A stretch of DNA of 64,000 nucleotides, from the NCBI GenBank assembly GCA_026874595.1, contig CM049308.1, forward strand, positions 72,202,624-72,266,623, written 5' to 3'. Positions within the stretch are counted from its first letter, which is position 1. The number at the start of each line of letters is the position of its first letter. The notes below the pieces were generated by a model that saw only the letters and a list, made by a program, of their open reading frames with translations, was not told the DNA's origin and made no database searches. Positions 22,936 through 35,121 of the stretch are shown here, one piece after another. A program made the position numbers and the translations under genes. Source of the DNA: Sipunculus nudus. Its lineage: Eukaryota > Annelida > Sipuncula > Golfingiida > Sipunculidae.

Positions 22936-24373
22936 TCCAAGTAGGATCCTTCCTTAAAATATATCTTTTTCATGATTAATTTAAAATAAGGATCTAATTA
23001 GTAATTACATCCCTATTTAACATAGAAAATGTTTTCTCAGATTTCAAGTCAAATTTTATTCAAGCAATTTGAATTTATATTTTTTCATGCCACTGAATTG
23101 TCATGCTTTTCTTCTTTGTAATGTGTAATTACATTACAGATAAGAAAGCATGACAATTAAGTGGTATGAAAAAAATAAATAATAAAAATTTAAACGTCAC
23201 TTTCTGTTTTTGCAAAATTTACAACGAAAGCATTAAACTAATATTTACATATATACAAAATCACTAATAACAGACTGAAGATGTGTTCCCAAGTTCCAAC
23301 CACATTTCTCATTGTTGTCATGGAGTCATTAAAATTCATGAAGTCTTAAATCTGGCAGACATTTTTTCCCAAGTTACAGCCATCTTGTCAGTATTACAAA
23401 CTCAAGAAAATAATGGGGATATCATAACCCTCTGATTATTCTAAAAATTACCAAAAGGAAAGATTTTTCAGTCAATATTACCATCAAGATTATGACAAAA
23501 AAGGTTTTTATGGTTAAACAGACCATCAAAGGTGATATGACTTGAGTGACAGGCTCACTGATTCTTTTTCGGGGAGGTATGACATGTGTTTCACACACTG
23601 ATAAGATGCTGGGGTGACATCGATCAGTTAAAATCCAGTCAGCAATCTGTAAAGTGCCACTACCACTCACAACCCTTCAGAGTATGTCTTGTCTAGTACA
23701 GGCATGAAAGTTTTCCCTTTTGATCAACATATTTTTTTTATGACGCATTGTCATGCACTTGAAAACTTGGGAAGATCTTGGCTCAGAAATATCGCAGGAT
23801 GAAACAATGTCTGCCAGTATCCATGAATATGAATGAAAGATTTTGTATTGGTATTAATGTGGGAGCATATGTACCATTTACTTAGCTGTTCAAACAAGAT
23901 CCATCTAATTCCCTTGTGCCAGCTCCAGGCACAAGACTATGGATTGCCTGCCAGCTTAACTTAACAGTACACAGATTTGTAACATTCAGTATGCAAGTAC
24001 CATTAAGCAGTGCCACATTGAGAATAACTGACTGATTGAGTATCCATATATAGCACAAAAAGTGACTGGTATTAGAGAGCTTATGAAGCATCTAGTACAA
24101 TTCATATTTCATATTTACATCAAAATAAACATGATGTATGAAGATCGATTGAAAATGTTATCACCTTACAGCCTTTGGCTGTAAATATTTGATTCTAGAA
24201 TAGGAGGGAGTTCTGCTCCGCTTTGCTATTAACTTTAGTCATTAATTGAATTTTACACTGCACACTTCTCTCCAGTTTAACACTTAAAGCACTGTTTTTA
24301 TCACTACGTATTTGTTCAAAAGTCAGTGATTTAGTGTTTTCCCCATTGGAGTGTATTACCTGAAGTATTATTA
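22936..24373. other. Mostly unique DNA around the hairpin
   Basis: Apart from the fold-back at 23079, no gene or repeat is identified. Minus-strand frames at 23422-23670, 23882-24091 and 24195-24527 have no domain. The last one overlaps the start of a MITE. Confidence 0.5.
23079..23175. repeat. ~97-nt near-perfect hairpin
   Basis: The left arm contains CATGCCACT, one mismatch, AATTGTCATGCTTT, TCTT, a small internal mismatch and TGTAATG. The right arm has the complements CATTACA, AAGA, AAAGCATGACAATT, one mismatch and AGTGGTATG. The loop is about 8 nt. The stem is over 40 bp with a G-U-type position, a 1-nt bulge and two short mismatched sites. The sequence is equally compatible with a miniature fold-back element or a small-RNA precursor. 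Confidence 0.75.
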
Positions 24374-24647
24374 GGCCAAAAAAAATAAAAGGTATTGTTT
24401 TCAGGCACCGCCTGCTTAAATCCCCCCCCCCCCCCCCCATATCAAGATAAATAATACAATTTTTGATAAGATTTCCTTTGTTATGAAGATCTTTTACCTG
24501 TTTAGAAAAAAATTCTGTTATATTCATGCTTTTCCCTGATCATTTAACATTTTTATCAAAATATACAAAAACTGGTAAAAATAAAATATCGCCCGCCTGC
24601 CCGGTTTTTGAAAAAAAAGGGCCTGAGTACCATACCTTTTTTTGGCC
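24374..24647 (+). mobile_element. MITE with GGCCAAAAA ends, copy 2, intact
   Basis: The element runs from GGCCAAAAAAAATAAAAGG to CCTTTTTTTGGCC and is flanked by TTA on each side. Inside the ends, GGTATTGTTTTCAGGCACCG pairs with GCCTGAGTACCATACC. A C16-type homopolymer lies at about 24422-24438, where copy 1 has only CCCCC. GGCC-type ends with a TTA duplication fit a Tourist-like PIF/Harbinger MITE (inference). The minus frame 24195-24527 crosses it by chance. Confidence 0.8.
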
Positions 24648-26593
24648 TTAGTTTATTAATATATTTTCCCTTTTTAAGTTATGTTAAGTTTTTTTTTCAG
24701 GTTCAGATAATTTTACTTCAGATAATTATACTCTTTTATTTCTGAAATATTATCTTCAGATTGTGGATTTAAAATCTTATGCATACTATATATAGACCTT
24801 TATTCACAAGATATGTTACTGCATTGGATTTCTGATCCTGTTCCTGTTCACACCACAACAGTGCCATTCTAGTTTAGATCCATATTGATGAACCCCTCTT
24901 CAAAGGTGGTTTCGATAGCATATTCATCAATACCATGTCCACAGCTGGGCAGTGTGACCAGGCATGTCACAAGTGATGCGTGTAAAAAACAATTTCTGCA
25001 GTGCATTTTGGGATGTCTTGTCAGCCTGGGTGTCTGCCTGATGATTTGCTTGCATCTGCTACACAATCTGTAATAAATAATATTTGATCCTGTATTCGAA
25101 ACATGTCCACTGTGTACACATGAAGTGCACTGAATACCTTATCAAATCTGATACTGAATACACTGTTTCTGGTGCAGTATGTGTGAACCAAAGTGTATTG
25201 AAAACAGTATCTTGTGTATTAGTGAAAGATTAGTGTACGTAATACTGTATCATGAATGTTAGGGAAAGATGCTTGACATCCTTATAGACTTTGCAAAGGC
25301 TTAATTAAGACTGTGAACACATATTTATGAAACTGAGCAATATGTGCCTGATCAGGGTATTAATTATAAAATAACAAAATTAAGAAGATTTTAACTCATT
25401 TTTTCTAAGGAACATTCACATGCAATTTTACGTATCAACATGTACTTTTTCAATAAATAACATAATATTCCATGTGAACAATGACATAACAGTCTGTGTG
25501 AATAATTCGTAACAGGTTGAAATAAAGTATTCTTCACAAAGTATATTTTATTGTTACAGTAAAATTGTGAACTATGCTTATTGGCCCATAAGTAGCAAAG
25601 ATTTCTGTGTTAATAATGCTTGTGCTGGTATCTTCTGTCAAAAGTTATTTAACTTGTGATAGAAGATACCAGCAAAATTCATATATTTATGTCAGAAAAT
25701 ATAGTCGTGTTCACTGTGGATTAGGAATTTTTAGGTCACAAACTCTTTTGATTTTTGAAGTTGCATGATATTCCCAATAACAAAGCACTTGCCAATTTAT
25801 CCATTTATACAGGAGAGAGAACCTAGACAAAGGTTGCGTGTTTTGTCTACAAAGGTTAGGAAGTGTTTGTAGAAAGAATGCTTGCAGAATGTGCTTCCAT
25901 GTCAGACAGAGCTGCCTGTACGTTGAAAAAAGGTCTGTGAAATAACATCACACAAGGCAGCATGCATGCACTGTGTGACATGAGACATGAAACCCTAATG
26001 TCACAAAAAGGTACATTTTGAGATTGGCTTTGTTGTCTGTGATGGTTAAGGATTTTGAGTGTCAGCACAACAAATAAAATGCTGCCCATACTTTGTAACT
26101 TTCATTTCACTTCTACTTATCACAAAAGAACTGACAGTCCATTTTGTAGATCAAGGCAGCTAAAGGGCATGAACTCACTAATTAATCAAATGTTAGGCAA
26201 GGAAATATACAAATTAATAAACAAAAAATTAAAAAACAATGTTTCCTTTTGTTTTATTTTATTTTTTGAACCTTTGACTTATACAAATTATGACTGCAAA
26301 AATTTCAATACAAACTCTTGATCTTGACAGATAAAAAATTTGGATCAATCATTATTTTGGTCTAAAATAAGAATGTGTTACACATGCTTCACTGTTTTCC
26401 ATTGTTAAACAAGAGCAATTCAGTCTCACCAGAAATGTGTTACCAAATTAAGTGTCTGCCAGCATTTTTTTTTTTTTTTAAGATTTCTTTTGGTTGAGGT
26501 AACTGCCTCCATTTTTTAATGCTTGCTTAACTAAGTATTATGTACATCTGAAGAATTCCATTCCTGTTTTTTTTCTTACTACGTGACAGGGGC
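24648..26593. other. Unique AT-rich DNA with one short hairpin
   Basis: No gene is recognised. Overlapping frames at 24869-25073 on both strands lack domains. The 52-nt hairpin at 25623 is listed separately. Confidence 0.5.
25623..25674. repeat. 52-nt hairpin, 24-bp stem
   Basis: The arm TGCTGGTATCTTCT pairs perfectly with AGAAGATACCAGCA. The stem continues with GTCAAAAGTT against AACTTGTGAT with two mismatches, closing on a 4-nt loop. It is too short for a typical animal pre-miRNA with flanking stem. It is more likely a fold-back relic, though a structured RNA is possible. Confidence 0.7.
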
Positions 26594-26894
26594 TTACAGG
26601 TGATAATTCTGGTGTCAACCAGGCTTAGTGTATGACACTCCTATGGGTCCTGGTCCTGGGTCCCCATTGCTGGGTGATAACACTGAGGAACTACTGAAAG
26701 GCACACTCATGTTGTGAGTGAAACACAATTGTTTGGCACAGTCTCCCCAGTAAGCCTGCAGAGCCCTCACCCCGGGTGGGGGCCGACCATGAAAAATCTC
26801 ACCATTTCCACCATTAAAAATCTCACCGCCTCGGCTGAGATTCCAAATCACGGTCTCTCAGCATTGAGCCCTGTGCTCTAGCCACCCCTGAGCC
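26594..26894 (-). mobile_element. tRNA-derived SINE-like element, second family
   Basis: On the minus strand the head reads GGTGGCTAGAGCACAGGGCT, an A-box-like sequence. About 30 nt later comes GATTTGGAATCTC, a decayed B-box. The body contains two near-identical phrases, GGTGAGATTTTTAATGGTGG and GGTGAGATTTTTCATGGTCG. The 3' side ends near ACACCAGAATTATCACCTG. It lacks the central domain of the SINE at 19630, so it is a different family. A partial match to its 3' end lies at 35122-35250. The minus frame 26615-26851 is a translation of this element. Confidence 0.6.
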
Positions 26895-27041
26895 AATTGA
26901 GGTCAGTGCCTGCCAGCAGTTATGGTTTATGATCAGATCCCTGATTATAGATCACTTATGAAATGAAAGAGTCAATTTGTATACAAAACTATTCTATTTT
27001 TACAGCATTATAATTAAAAGATACCTGTACTATGCAAAATA

Positions 27042-27238
27042 CAGGGGTGGATGCAGGATTTTGAAAATAGGGAGGCTTGAAGCCCAGAAAGACCAATAAA
27101 ATAGCTAACAAAAGGTCCTCTGTCCCAGAAAGGGAGGGGTCCAGCTAGGAAACATTTGTTTAAACCTTGAAAAAAAAGGTTGTTGCAGCTCAAAAGGAAG
27201 GGGTCTTTATGCCCCCCCCCCCCAAGGATCTGCCAGTG
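27042..27238 (+). mobile_element. Small hAT-like MITE, copy 1
   Basis: The left end CAGGGGTGGATGCAGGATTT and the right end GGATCTGCCAGTG are imperfect inverted repeats. The interior has GGAGGGGTCCAGC and a C12-type tract next to the right end. The CAGGGGCGGATC-type terminus is common in hAT non-autonomous elements (general knowledge). I cannot see a clear 8-bp duplication here. Related copies are at 28665 and 50680. Confidence 0.6.
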
Positions 27239-28664
27239 TAATATAAAGTATTTGGAGTGAAAATATTTCCATGCTCATTAATTGCCTTTGTTACATGTGT
27301 AAATGGTCACATTTTCAGGTGGTGAGAGGGTGCACCAGAAGCAGTAATAATTAAAACAATTGAGGTTAGAATGTATTCTTGAAATTTAGCAATTTAAACC
27401 CATAATTTCAAAATGTGAACCATGACATCTGGGTTTTAGTGTGTATGCAAAATACCAACAAGGGCATGGGGATGTTACATGACAGTACTCCAGTGACAGT
27501 GTGTCCAGCCAAGAATATCAGCAGAGTAATTCCGGTTATAAGGGGATATGTGTATATGCTGGCAAAGTTTAGAGTGAATTATGCTTTTCTTTATGCTTTT
27601 TTAAGTACAGTTGATACCATTTGTTTATGTGCCATATTCAGGAGTATTGATTTATCTGTTTGCATGACTGACAAAAACTGTCCATTGTCCTCAACAGTTT
27701 GGTGTCCAACTGAGAAGGGTTCTGTGACTGGTGAAAAGGTTTAATTTGGTTGCCCTGAAAACTGTCCATTATCATGGGTTGTCTGCCTCTCTCGGGTGTC
27801 CACGTCCTGGGATTTCACTGTCTTTGGTTCCATATGATGCATACACAACTGTAAAATGTATCACATCTGAGAAATATAACTGATTGTTTCATGTACACAA
27901 AGGCAATGGCTTACTGTAAAAGCAGTTGTGCAGCAAAGTGTAATGTCTGAGAATGAAGCAAAAATTTACCTCTGACTGGAGGTTATTGATGGCTTTCCTT
28001 TCAGCATGCCAGAACCCTTAATTTATGGTCCCATCTAATTGGTTCTGAAGAAGCGGCTGTAAATTAATGGATGCTTCCACACAGATGACCCATGTTTAAC
28101 AGTGTTTCTTCAAAGATATTGAGTCATTTATTTTCTTTTGGTTAAATATCACATGATCACAATTTGCTGCCAGAGGCACACAATAACCCTTTTTGACCGT
28201 GGATAAACATGGTTGGCACTGTATCATTATTATTTTCTCTGTATGGCAATAAATACTGCTAGCAAATACATGTATCACAACTATTCTGTCTGCTTCTAGG
28301 ACACTGATTCAGGCGAGAGGGGCTTGAGATTTTTTAAGCTACAGTAGTTTATGGACCTGCAATATATAATTCTTTAAAAAAAATCAGTCCAAGCTAAAGC
28401 AGGAATCCCACATGCTTGAAAATCCTGAAAGTCTTTGAAAAGACCTTGAAGATGTTAAATAAAAATTTTTTTATTGAACCCTGTTAGATGAATATTCATA
28501 ATTATTAAATCACCAGAGCCTTGACCAAATTTGAAATATGACCAATCAAAACAAGCTGTGTGTTTTTATGGCATAAATGTATAGATTTACTGCCAGAGAA
28601 CAGGGATTTGGTTGTTTGTGTATCAGCAGTTTCCTGTGTATCAGCTTTGCAGTATAAGTTAACA
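27239..28664. other. Unique DNA, no gene seen
   Basis: The 109-aa frame at 27415-27744 is the longest in the stretch, but it has no domain, no clear splice context and no codon-usage contrast that I can detect. Confidence 0.5.
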
Positions 28665-28859
28665 AGGGCAGATCCTGGATTTTAGAAAAGGAGGGGTCCA
28701 AGCCAGGAGATACCCCAGGAGGGTCAGGCAACAAACAGTTGGTCTGAAACCCTAAAAAAAAAATTGAGACTGCTGAAAAAGGGGGGAGGGATCAAGACCC
28801 ACCCACCCCCAGACCTTCTGGACCCCAGACCCAACCTCGACCCCTCTTGATCCACTTCT
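28665..28859 (+). mobile_element. Small hAT-like MITE, copy 2, with 8-bp duplication
   Basis: The ends are AGGGCAGATCCTGGATTTTA and CCCCTCTTGATCCACTTCT. They are flanked by AGTTAACA (28657-28664) and AGTTAATG (28860-28867), an 8-bp target duplication with two mismatches, the length expected for hAT. The interior carries AAAGGAGGGGTCCAAGCC and a G-rich then C-rich stretch. There is no coding capacity. Confidence 0.65.
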
Positions 28860-28867
28860 AGTTAATG

Positions 28868-31800
28868 TGCCAAGGGATTAGAAAGATTAGAACAGGCCAG
28901 TGAAAGGACCCCCAGGAAAATTGTGGAAACTTTTTATCATTTGCTGATACAACAGGCCAAACATCTAATCTTAAAAATCTACTCCTGGTCAGAGTACTTG
29001 GGTTTATCAAATTACTTCAAAGGATGACTTCAGAGGCATATCATTTAAATGATAAAGTCTCTTTTGAAATGATAATAATGCCACCACAAACAGGGTTCTC
29101 ACAAACTTTCAAATCCTTGGAAATTCCTAATAAAATAAAAAAAAATGGTAATGAACAAGAATTTCCAACCTTGACTGAAGTTGAGTCATTATCAAATTGT
29201 TAAAGTTTAGGGGATATTAAATAAGTATTGGTTATAGCCAAGTGAAATGTTGTGCAACATGTTCCAAGGCATGTATTATATACATGACACTGCCAGGTCA
29301 TAGCTATCAGCTCTTTTGTTGTAAGACTTAGTGCTTGCTAAGTGTCAAATAGGCATATTAATTTAAGTCCAGCAGTGTGAATATTGAGGAAAACAGTTTA
29401 CAGTGTCTGATGCTTCAAAATAAGACGACCAATTACTTTCACATTAGCTGGATATAACTCTGGAATAAAAGCTTAATTATACTACATCATTGGATCCATG
29501 CATAATTTGAGAGCAAGACCTTTCATTATTACTTGATAACATGTAATGGACAAACCATTAGCTCACTAATTGGCTAACTGGATGAGATATAGGATGGTGA
29601 ATGGTAATTAAAATTCCATCTGGATCAATTTTATGGCACATATGCCTGTAATGACACATACCTTGAAACACTTAAGACGCACATACCATGGAAACAAATT
29701 TTAACTAGAAAGCACATAGAAACCTCATTTTTGCCTCTGTCAGTATTCTGGATTACCAGATCTCCAATAATATGAGGATCCTAAACAAACATATTGTGAC
29801 CCCTAATGTAAGTCCAGGAAATATAGTGAGTCCAGGACCAGAGAATGTCATGTCACAGTTACATCAGAGGTTAATTCTCTCCACTGGAACATAGGTGGCA
29901 CCACTGAGGTTGCACATCCAATGAGGAAATTAACACTTACCAGTTTCTAGTGGACTACAATGGCTTCAATTTCTCAATCTTTCAATGGTGAAAAATAGTT
30001 CCAAACTAAAACATAATATGGTGATCCAAATTACCTCCCAATTTAGTGGGCTGTTTGTTTGGTGTCACCCTAACCCTCCATCAAACTATAATGAAATTCT
30101 GTTCTTAACATTTTGAGTAACAGACACACCAACCAATGGAGACAATTTAAATATTTTCATGTCATAATGTATTTGAGTACTTTGACATATATGAGAGAAG
30201 TTGTAGTGTAGCTGACCGTGCAGAATCACTATTCTTTAAATATCTTAACATACATGTTCTCAATTGGAATACTTCCAGTCTTTTAAAAGAGCTTTTAAGT
30301 CAGGAATTTACTGGTAAAGAAAAAATTTGAAAACCTCCTGCCAACTTGATCAAAGATACAGAAGTTTGAATCAATCCTTGAAATTCGATGGACACAAAGT
30401 TTGTTACATTTTCAACTATGTCTTTATCAATTAAAATTTTGCATCATTAAAACATAATAATATATCCTTTAAGGAAATATGGCAAGAGCAACAATTGGCA
30501 GGTATAATTCCAGAGGATATATATTGTCAAAAAGAAAATGGTTATCTTTGAAAAAAATAAGAGTAATTAAATTTAGAGAATTATGTGGTTTGTCAAATTC
30601 AAATAAATGTCAGGTGGCCTTTGAGTTGCAGGTTAGCTCTGTATATTTTTGTGGATGACCCAGAAAATTAATCTGTTCTGCCCCTTAAAATTTGCTAGTG
30701 CTGTGTATTGTAATTATGCAAAATGTCATTTGTCCTATGAACTGTAGATTGCATAACTATAGTTTATCATAGCTATTTTGAAATAAATAAATGTAATTAT
30801 GTTCTGCCTTTCAATTCTTTGCTGGTCCTGCATAGGATGATTAAACAGAAGAGAATGCCATATAAGGCTGCCATCTATGGGTTTGATCTTCAGAGATGCT
30901 TTACAATTGTTCTGTTGTGAAGTGCATGCTTAAAATGTGGAAGAACCTTATAACTTATATGTAAATTGAAACTGACAATATGTGTGTGATTTTATTAGTT
31001 AACACTGTTAATTACTATGCTTACCTGTTTCCCTTTATTTTGTCAGAAAACCATGTGTTCATAACCTTTAACCATCTGGTTACTTTAAAAAACATGTGCT
31101 CAGTATCTAACCTACATATTTGTGTTGAAATTTTTAAATCTTTATGAAAGTCAGGGCATAAACTTTGATTAAGTGAAATATAAAATGCTTTCTTAAAAAT
31201 TAATAAAATGTGTTAGTTAATAATCAGAAGTAAATTATTGCAATTTCTGTGCATAGATAATTAAGTTATTTTCAAATTTGTAAAAATATAACCTGTTTAA
31301 GGTTAAAAAATAAATAGTCCATTTAAATTGAAGTATGGCTTGATACATTAAAGCAGGGTATATATGTTGTAATATGTGCAGTCTGGTGTGAGTAAATAAG
31401 GCCAGACCTTTAAATGTTTTAGTATAAGTTGATATTTTATAGCTGCTAAATGTGTGTTGGCCCAGCAGGTCCCTGTTCATCCCATGGGCATCTTCTCTAA
31501 GGAGTTGGTTCAAACTAAGACAAGTGAAAATATTTAATTGTATCAGTCTATTGCCCTGTACAGAAATCTGATGTAGAGAAATTCATAAAGAAACAAAATT
31601 AAAAGTCAGGCCTAACTGCATCCATATAAACTCCATGCAGTGTTACATTAATCCATATGCATGTTGCAACATGTCAGGAGATCAATCACATGTAACACTG
31701 TCCCTGTCAAGTTATAATGGTTCCCTGAGTGTTTAGAATTACAAATGACCATCATATTCAAGGCTAGCTATGTTGGTGAAAATGACTGCACATCAGCTGT

Positions 31801-32360
31801 ATACTGACCTTCTGATCTAGAACATTTAGAAATTAATCTCCATCCATATCAAGTTTATTTTATGTAAATAGTAACAAATACTATTTCAAACCTGTTAGGT
31901 GAAATGCAGAATTCAAAACATGCGTGTTTTGTAGTTTGGCCCTAGAGTTACAAAATTCACTGCTGATCAGGTATTCCCAGTGAGTGATTTTGTGATAATT
32001 ATTTTAGGTACCCTAGCCAGCATTTAGGAATACTTCATCCAGGATTTCATTCAAAACATGTATTTTAAAATTAGGAAAGGTCATTTCTTCTTAATGAGAA
32101 ACTTAAGTACTTAAAGAGTCAAAATTATTTTTTAAAAACATTTAAATGTCATGAAATAATTCTTTTTAAAATGTGTAATTGATTTTCTCATTTGAAGTTT
32201 ACTTTGAAGTAAGAAATAAATTGCACATGCAACAACAGCTGTAACAAAACTGATATCTGGTTAAATGATAAAAGTCCAGAATGTTTGATCAAGTTCAACC
32301 TGATAAGAAATACATTTTATTGCCTTCCAGGCCTTTAACTTAAGTATTTTTTAAACAGCA
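28868..32360. other. Unique AT-rich DNA, no gene seen
   Basis: No repeat family or exon was recognised across about 3.5 kb. The minus frame 31235-31513 is AT-driven. The fold-back at 31638 is listed separately. Confidence 0.5.
31638..31700. repeat. 63-nt fold-back with internal palindrome
   Basis: CAGTGTTACAT at the left pairs perfectly with ATGTAACACTG at the right (11 bp). The enclosed 41 nt contains CATGTTGCAACATG, itself a perfect 14-bp palindrome. No function is known. Confidence 0.65.
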
Positions 32361-33187
32361 TAAAATTATGATCCTCTGCGACTAAATCCCAGTCTGAACC
32401 TGTAAGCAGCATGTTAACATAGTAACAGCTGTTCTAGCCAGCCAGGGATTGAGTGAACATGCTCAAATGAGAACTCAGGCGTAGGAGTTTATATTTGAAG
32501 TGTGCTTAGATGGTTGCCAAATTCACCTGTTAAACAAGTATTTTTAGCCAGTATATTTATGATAATCACTTTGACCTATTGTGGCATTTTACAAGACAGA
32601 AGTGTCTGATAGGAGTGTGTGTTCCCTTCACATTGCTCTAGAGAAGGCACATAAATCAGTCAATATTCCATGCTGTGCGGAAAGCCCATGGACCCGCATG
32701 CTTGTTGTGGGGGCAGACTGCATGTGTGATCATGATGTTCTAAACAACACGTGCTGGTTTTTCTCCAGCGCATCTAGCCCGCGGGGAGATTAAGATCCGG
32801 CTGCTAAAAAAGAACAGCCTCTTGAGCTGTTGGTGGTGCCTTCCAGGAGCTTTGTAAATAGCCACTGGCTATGCATGTAGCAACTGAAATGCTGAACTGT
32901 ATGGATCTTGAGCGGTGGGTGCCCTGATCACCTAGTCATTGGAGAGCAGTATGCTGCTCAGTTGTCCAGTTAATGACCACATGCTGAACAGGAGCACCAA
33001 CAATTGGAGAAGACTTCTAGAAGCTCATTGCAGTAATTACTGGGAGCTCAGTTTAGTGATTACACTCTAACTAGGGACAAATTTTACGGGATCTAGAGAG
33101 TATGTGTGTCATGGAAGAAGGTATAACGTACATTGTGAGACACAGTGCTGATGGTGTAACTGGTATGGTCACTACGGCTGCCTGGTG
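32361..33187 (+). promoter_or_regulatory. Putative 5' UTR / promoter region of the signal-peptide exon
   Basis: Upstream of the ATG at 33188 the sequence is visibly less AT-rich than its surroundings, with non-repetitive CG-containing phrases such as GCATCTAGCCCGCGGGGAGA. That would fit a leader exon or promoter-proximal DNA. I cannot place a transcription start, a TATA box or an upstream splice site with confidence. The call depends entirely on the exon being real. Confidence 0.3.
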
Positions 33188-33314
33188 ATGGCCGCGGGAT
33201 TCTGTTCCACAATGGAAGTGTCTCTCTCTTGGAGCTTCTTAATACTAATCCTGCTACAAGTCTTGTTGGGGTCATGTGGAATTTCTCTAGCTTTCACTAA
33301 CAATATTGGAAAAG
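33188..33314 (+). CDS. Candidate first coding exon: signal peptide of an unidentified secreted or membrane protein
   Basis: The exon opens with ATG at 33188 in strong context (G at -3, G at +4). A second in-frame ATG at 33212 also has good context. The 42 codons give a short polar start, a hydrophobic core of about 17 residues (SFLILILLQVLLGSCGI) and a likely cleavage site after SLA, leaving FTNNIGKG as the mature start. The frame then meets AAAG/GTAAGA, a near-consensus splice donor, in phase 1. Phase 1 just after a signal peptide is common in genes for extracellular modular proteins (established). Past the donor the frame stays open for about 20 weak residues. I do not recognise the protein. 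The next exon is not identified, so the gene would continue to the right with a long first intron. Confidence 0.55.
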
Positions 33315-34437
33315 GTAAGACTGCTGTTGTATGCTGTATATATTATCCTGTGTTCATACCCCACATATCATGAGCTTTTGCTCCTTTTCCAGTCTTCTCC
33401 AAGTATATTCTGTCTATTTCATTAATTCAGTGATCAAAAATGAAATATCTAGCATACCATTTAAAGTGTTATAATGGGGTTGTACCCTGTATATCCTGAA
33501 CTCACCCCCTGCCTCCTCATAATGGACATTTCATCATTATAACGACAGACTGCTTGCATACTCAGACAGTCATATGAACTGTTAAAGCATTTGTATCTTT
33601 TTATTCAGTTAACTGGTCATTGAAACTTCATTTGATAATGTTTTACACAAATATTTGGATAAATTGGTGAAAGGATGGCTTCTGTCTACCTTTTGTATAT
33701 TCATTTTCTCTTTTTTGTAAAGCTTAACAAGCATGTAGTAAATATGTCTAGTGATGATGAAAACTTTTAAAGTTTCTTATATTTTGGATTATTTAAATTT
33801 ATTTAGCTACTACTACTGTCAGGTAATTCTAGAAGAGCCTGCAAGCAAGGCAAAAGATTTATTCACTTTTTTATTCTTTTTATTTTGTTTACCCTTTTTA
33901 CATATATTCCCAAAGTTAGAATCCCATTATTGCAACACCTATAAATTCTCAACTGTAGCATATATTTTTTATTCAGTGGTGTATGTCAGCAACAAGATAA
34001 TCTTCTTTAATATATATATTAAATATATCTTCTCAGCACAAGTCAGAATGGGGTATTAAATTCTTGATTTGTAAACATTACTGGAAGATCACTTTACAAA
34101 TTGCTATAATGATATATATTTGAAAATGTACTAGCTGTTCTGTGCAAAATAAAGAAATCAACATTTTAATTAATTTTTTTGTATAAAGGATATAGTTCTA
34201 GGTTTATTCAATAAAGTTAACATAACCACTAGAAAGCAATTCTGTATCTCAATCATTGAGCCCTCAGTATTTATGTTTGTTATACATGGAGCCATAAATA
34301 AAACTTAAAAAATCAAAGTAACTGGTAGTTGTTCCACCATTATAGTTAATCACTGAGGCTTAGTGGATGTATATTAAAGCATCATATATTCTGAGTCTCT
34401 GATATGTTTAATCTTATGTTAATTAAGTCATTTAAAA
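33315..34437. other. Presumed intron 1, unique AT-rich DNA
   Basis: If the preceding exon is real, this is the start of its intron. No exon, repeat family or RNA gene is seen. The frame at 33751-34059 is AT-rich and Phe/Tyr-heavy, typical of non-coding DNA. Confidence 0.45.
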
Positions 34438-34935
34438 CACTGAGGTCCTGGTACTTGTATGATCCTTGAATCATTAAACAGGTAACCTGAGGCTCTGGTA
34501 GTTGTTGATAAAGGCATTGGACAGGAACTCTGAGGTTCTAGTAGTTATTGATTAATGCAGTAGACAGGAACTCTGAGGCTCTAGAAGTTAATGATTAAGC
34601 CATTTGACAAAAACTCAGAGGCTCTGGTAGGAACTCTAAGGCTCTGGTAGTTTTAATTAAGGCTTTAGACAGGAACTCTGAGGCTCTGGTAGAAATTGAT
34701 AAAGGCTTTAGACCGGAACTCTGAGGCTCTGGTAGAAATTGATTAAGGCATTAGACAGGAACTCAAAGGCTCTGGTAGTTGTTGATAAAGGCATTAGACA
34801 GGGACTCTTAATAAAGGCATCAAACAGGAACTCTGAGGCTTTGGTTAATTAAGGCATTTGACAGAAACTCAGAGGCTCTGGTAGTTGTTTATTGATTAAG
34901 GCATTATAGACAGGAACTTAGTAGTTGATAAAGGC
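34438..34935 (+). repeat. ~43-bp tandem repeat, about eleven imperfect units
   Basis: The unit is roughly GACAGGAACTCTGAGGCTCT followed by GGTAGTTGTTGATTAAGGCATTA. Clear starts lie near 34521, 34564 and 34607, and later units show insertions, short units and drift. It has no open frame. Confidence 0.85.
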
Positions 34936-35121
34936 ATGTGAAGATGGGACAGACACCTGGAAGTTTAACTTTCACCTAAAACAGTGACACCGGGAAATGT
35001 TTTATTAACAATAAAACTATCACACATATATATGATATTTTTTATGTCAACCAATGACACCTTGATGTTATTTGAAAGAAATGCAAAAAAATATATTAAT
35101 TAATTTTTTTTCACATTGCAC

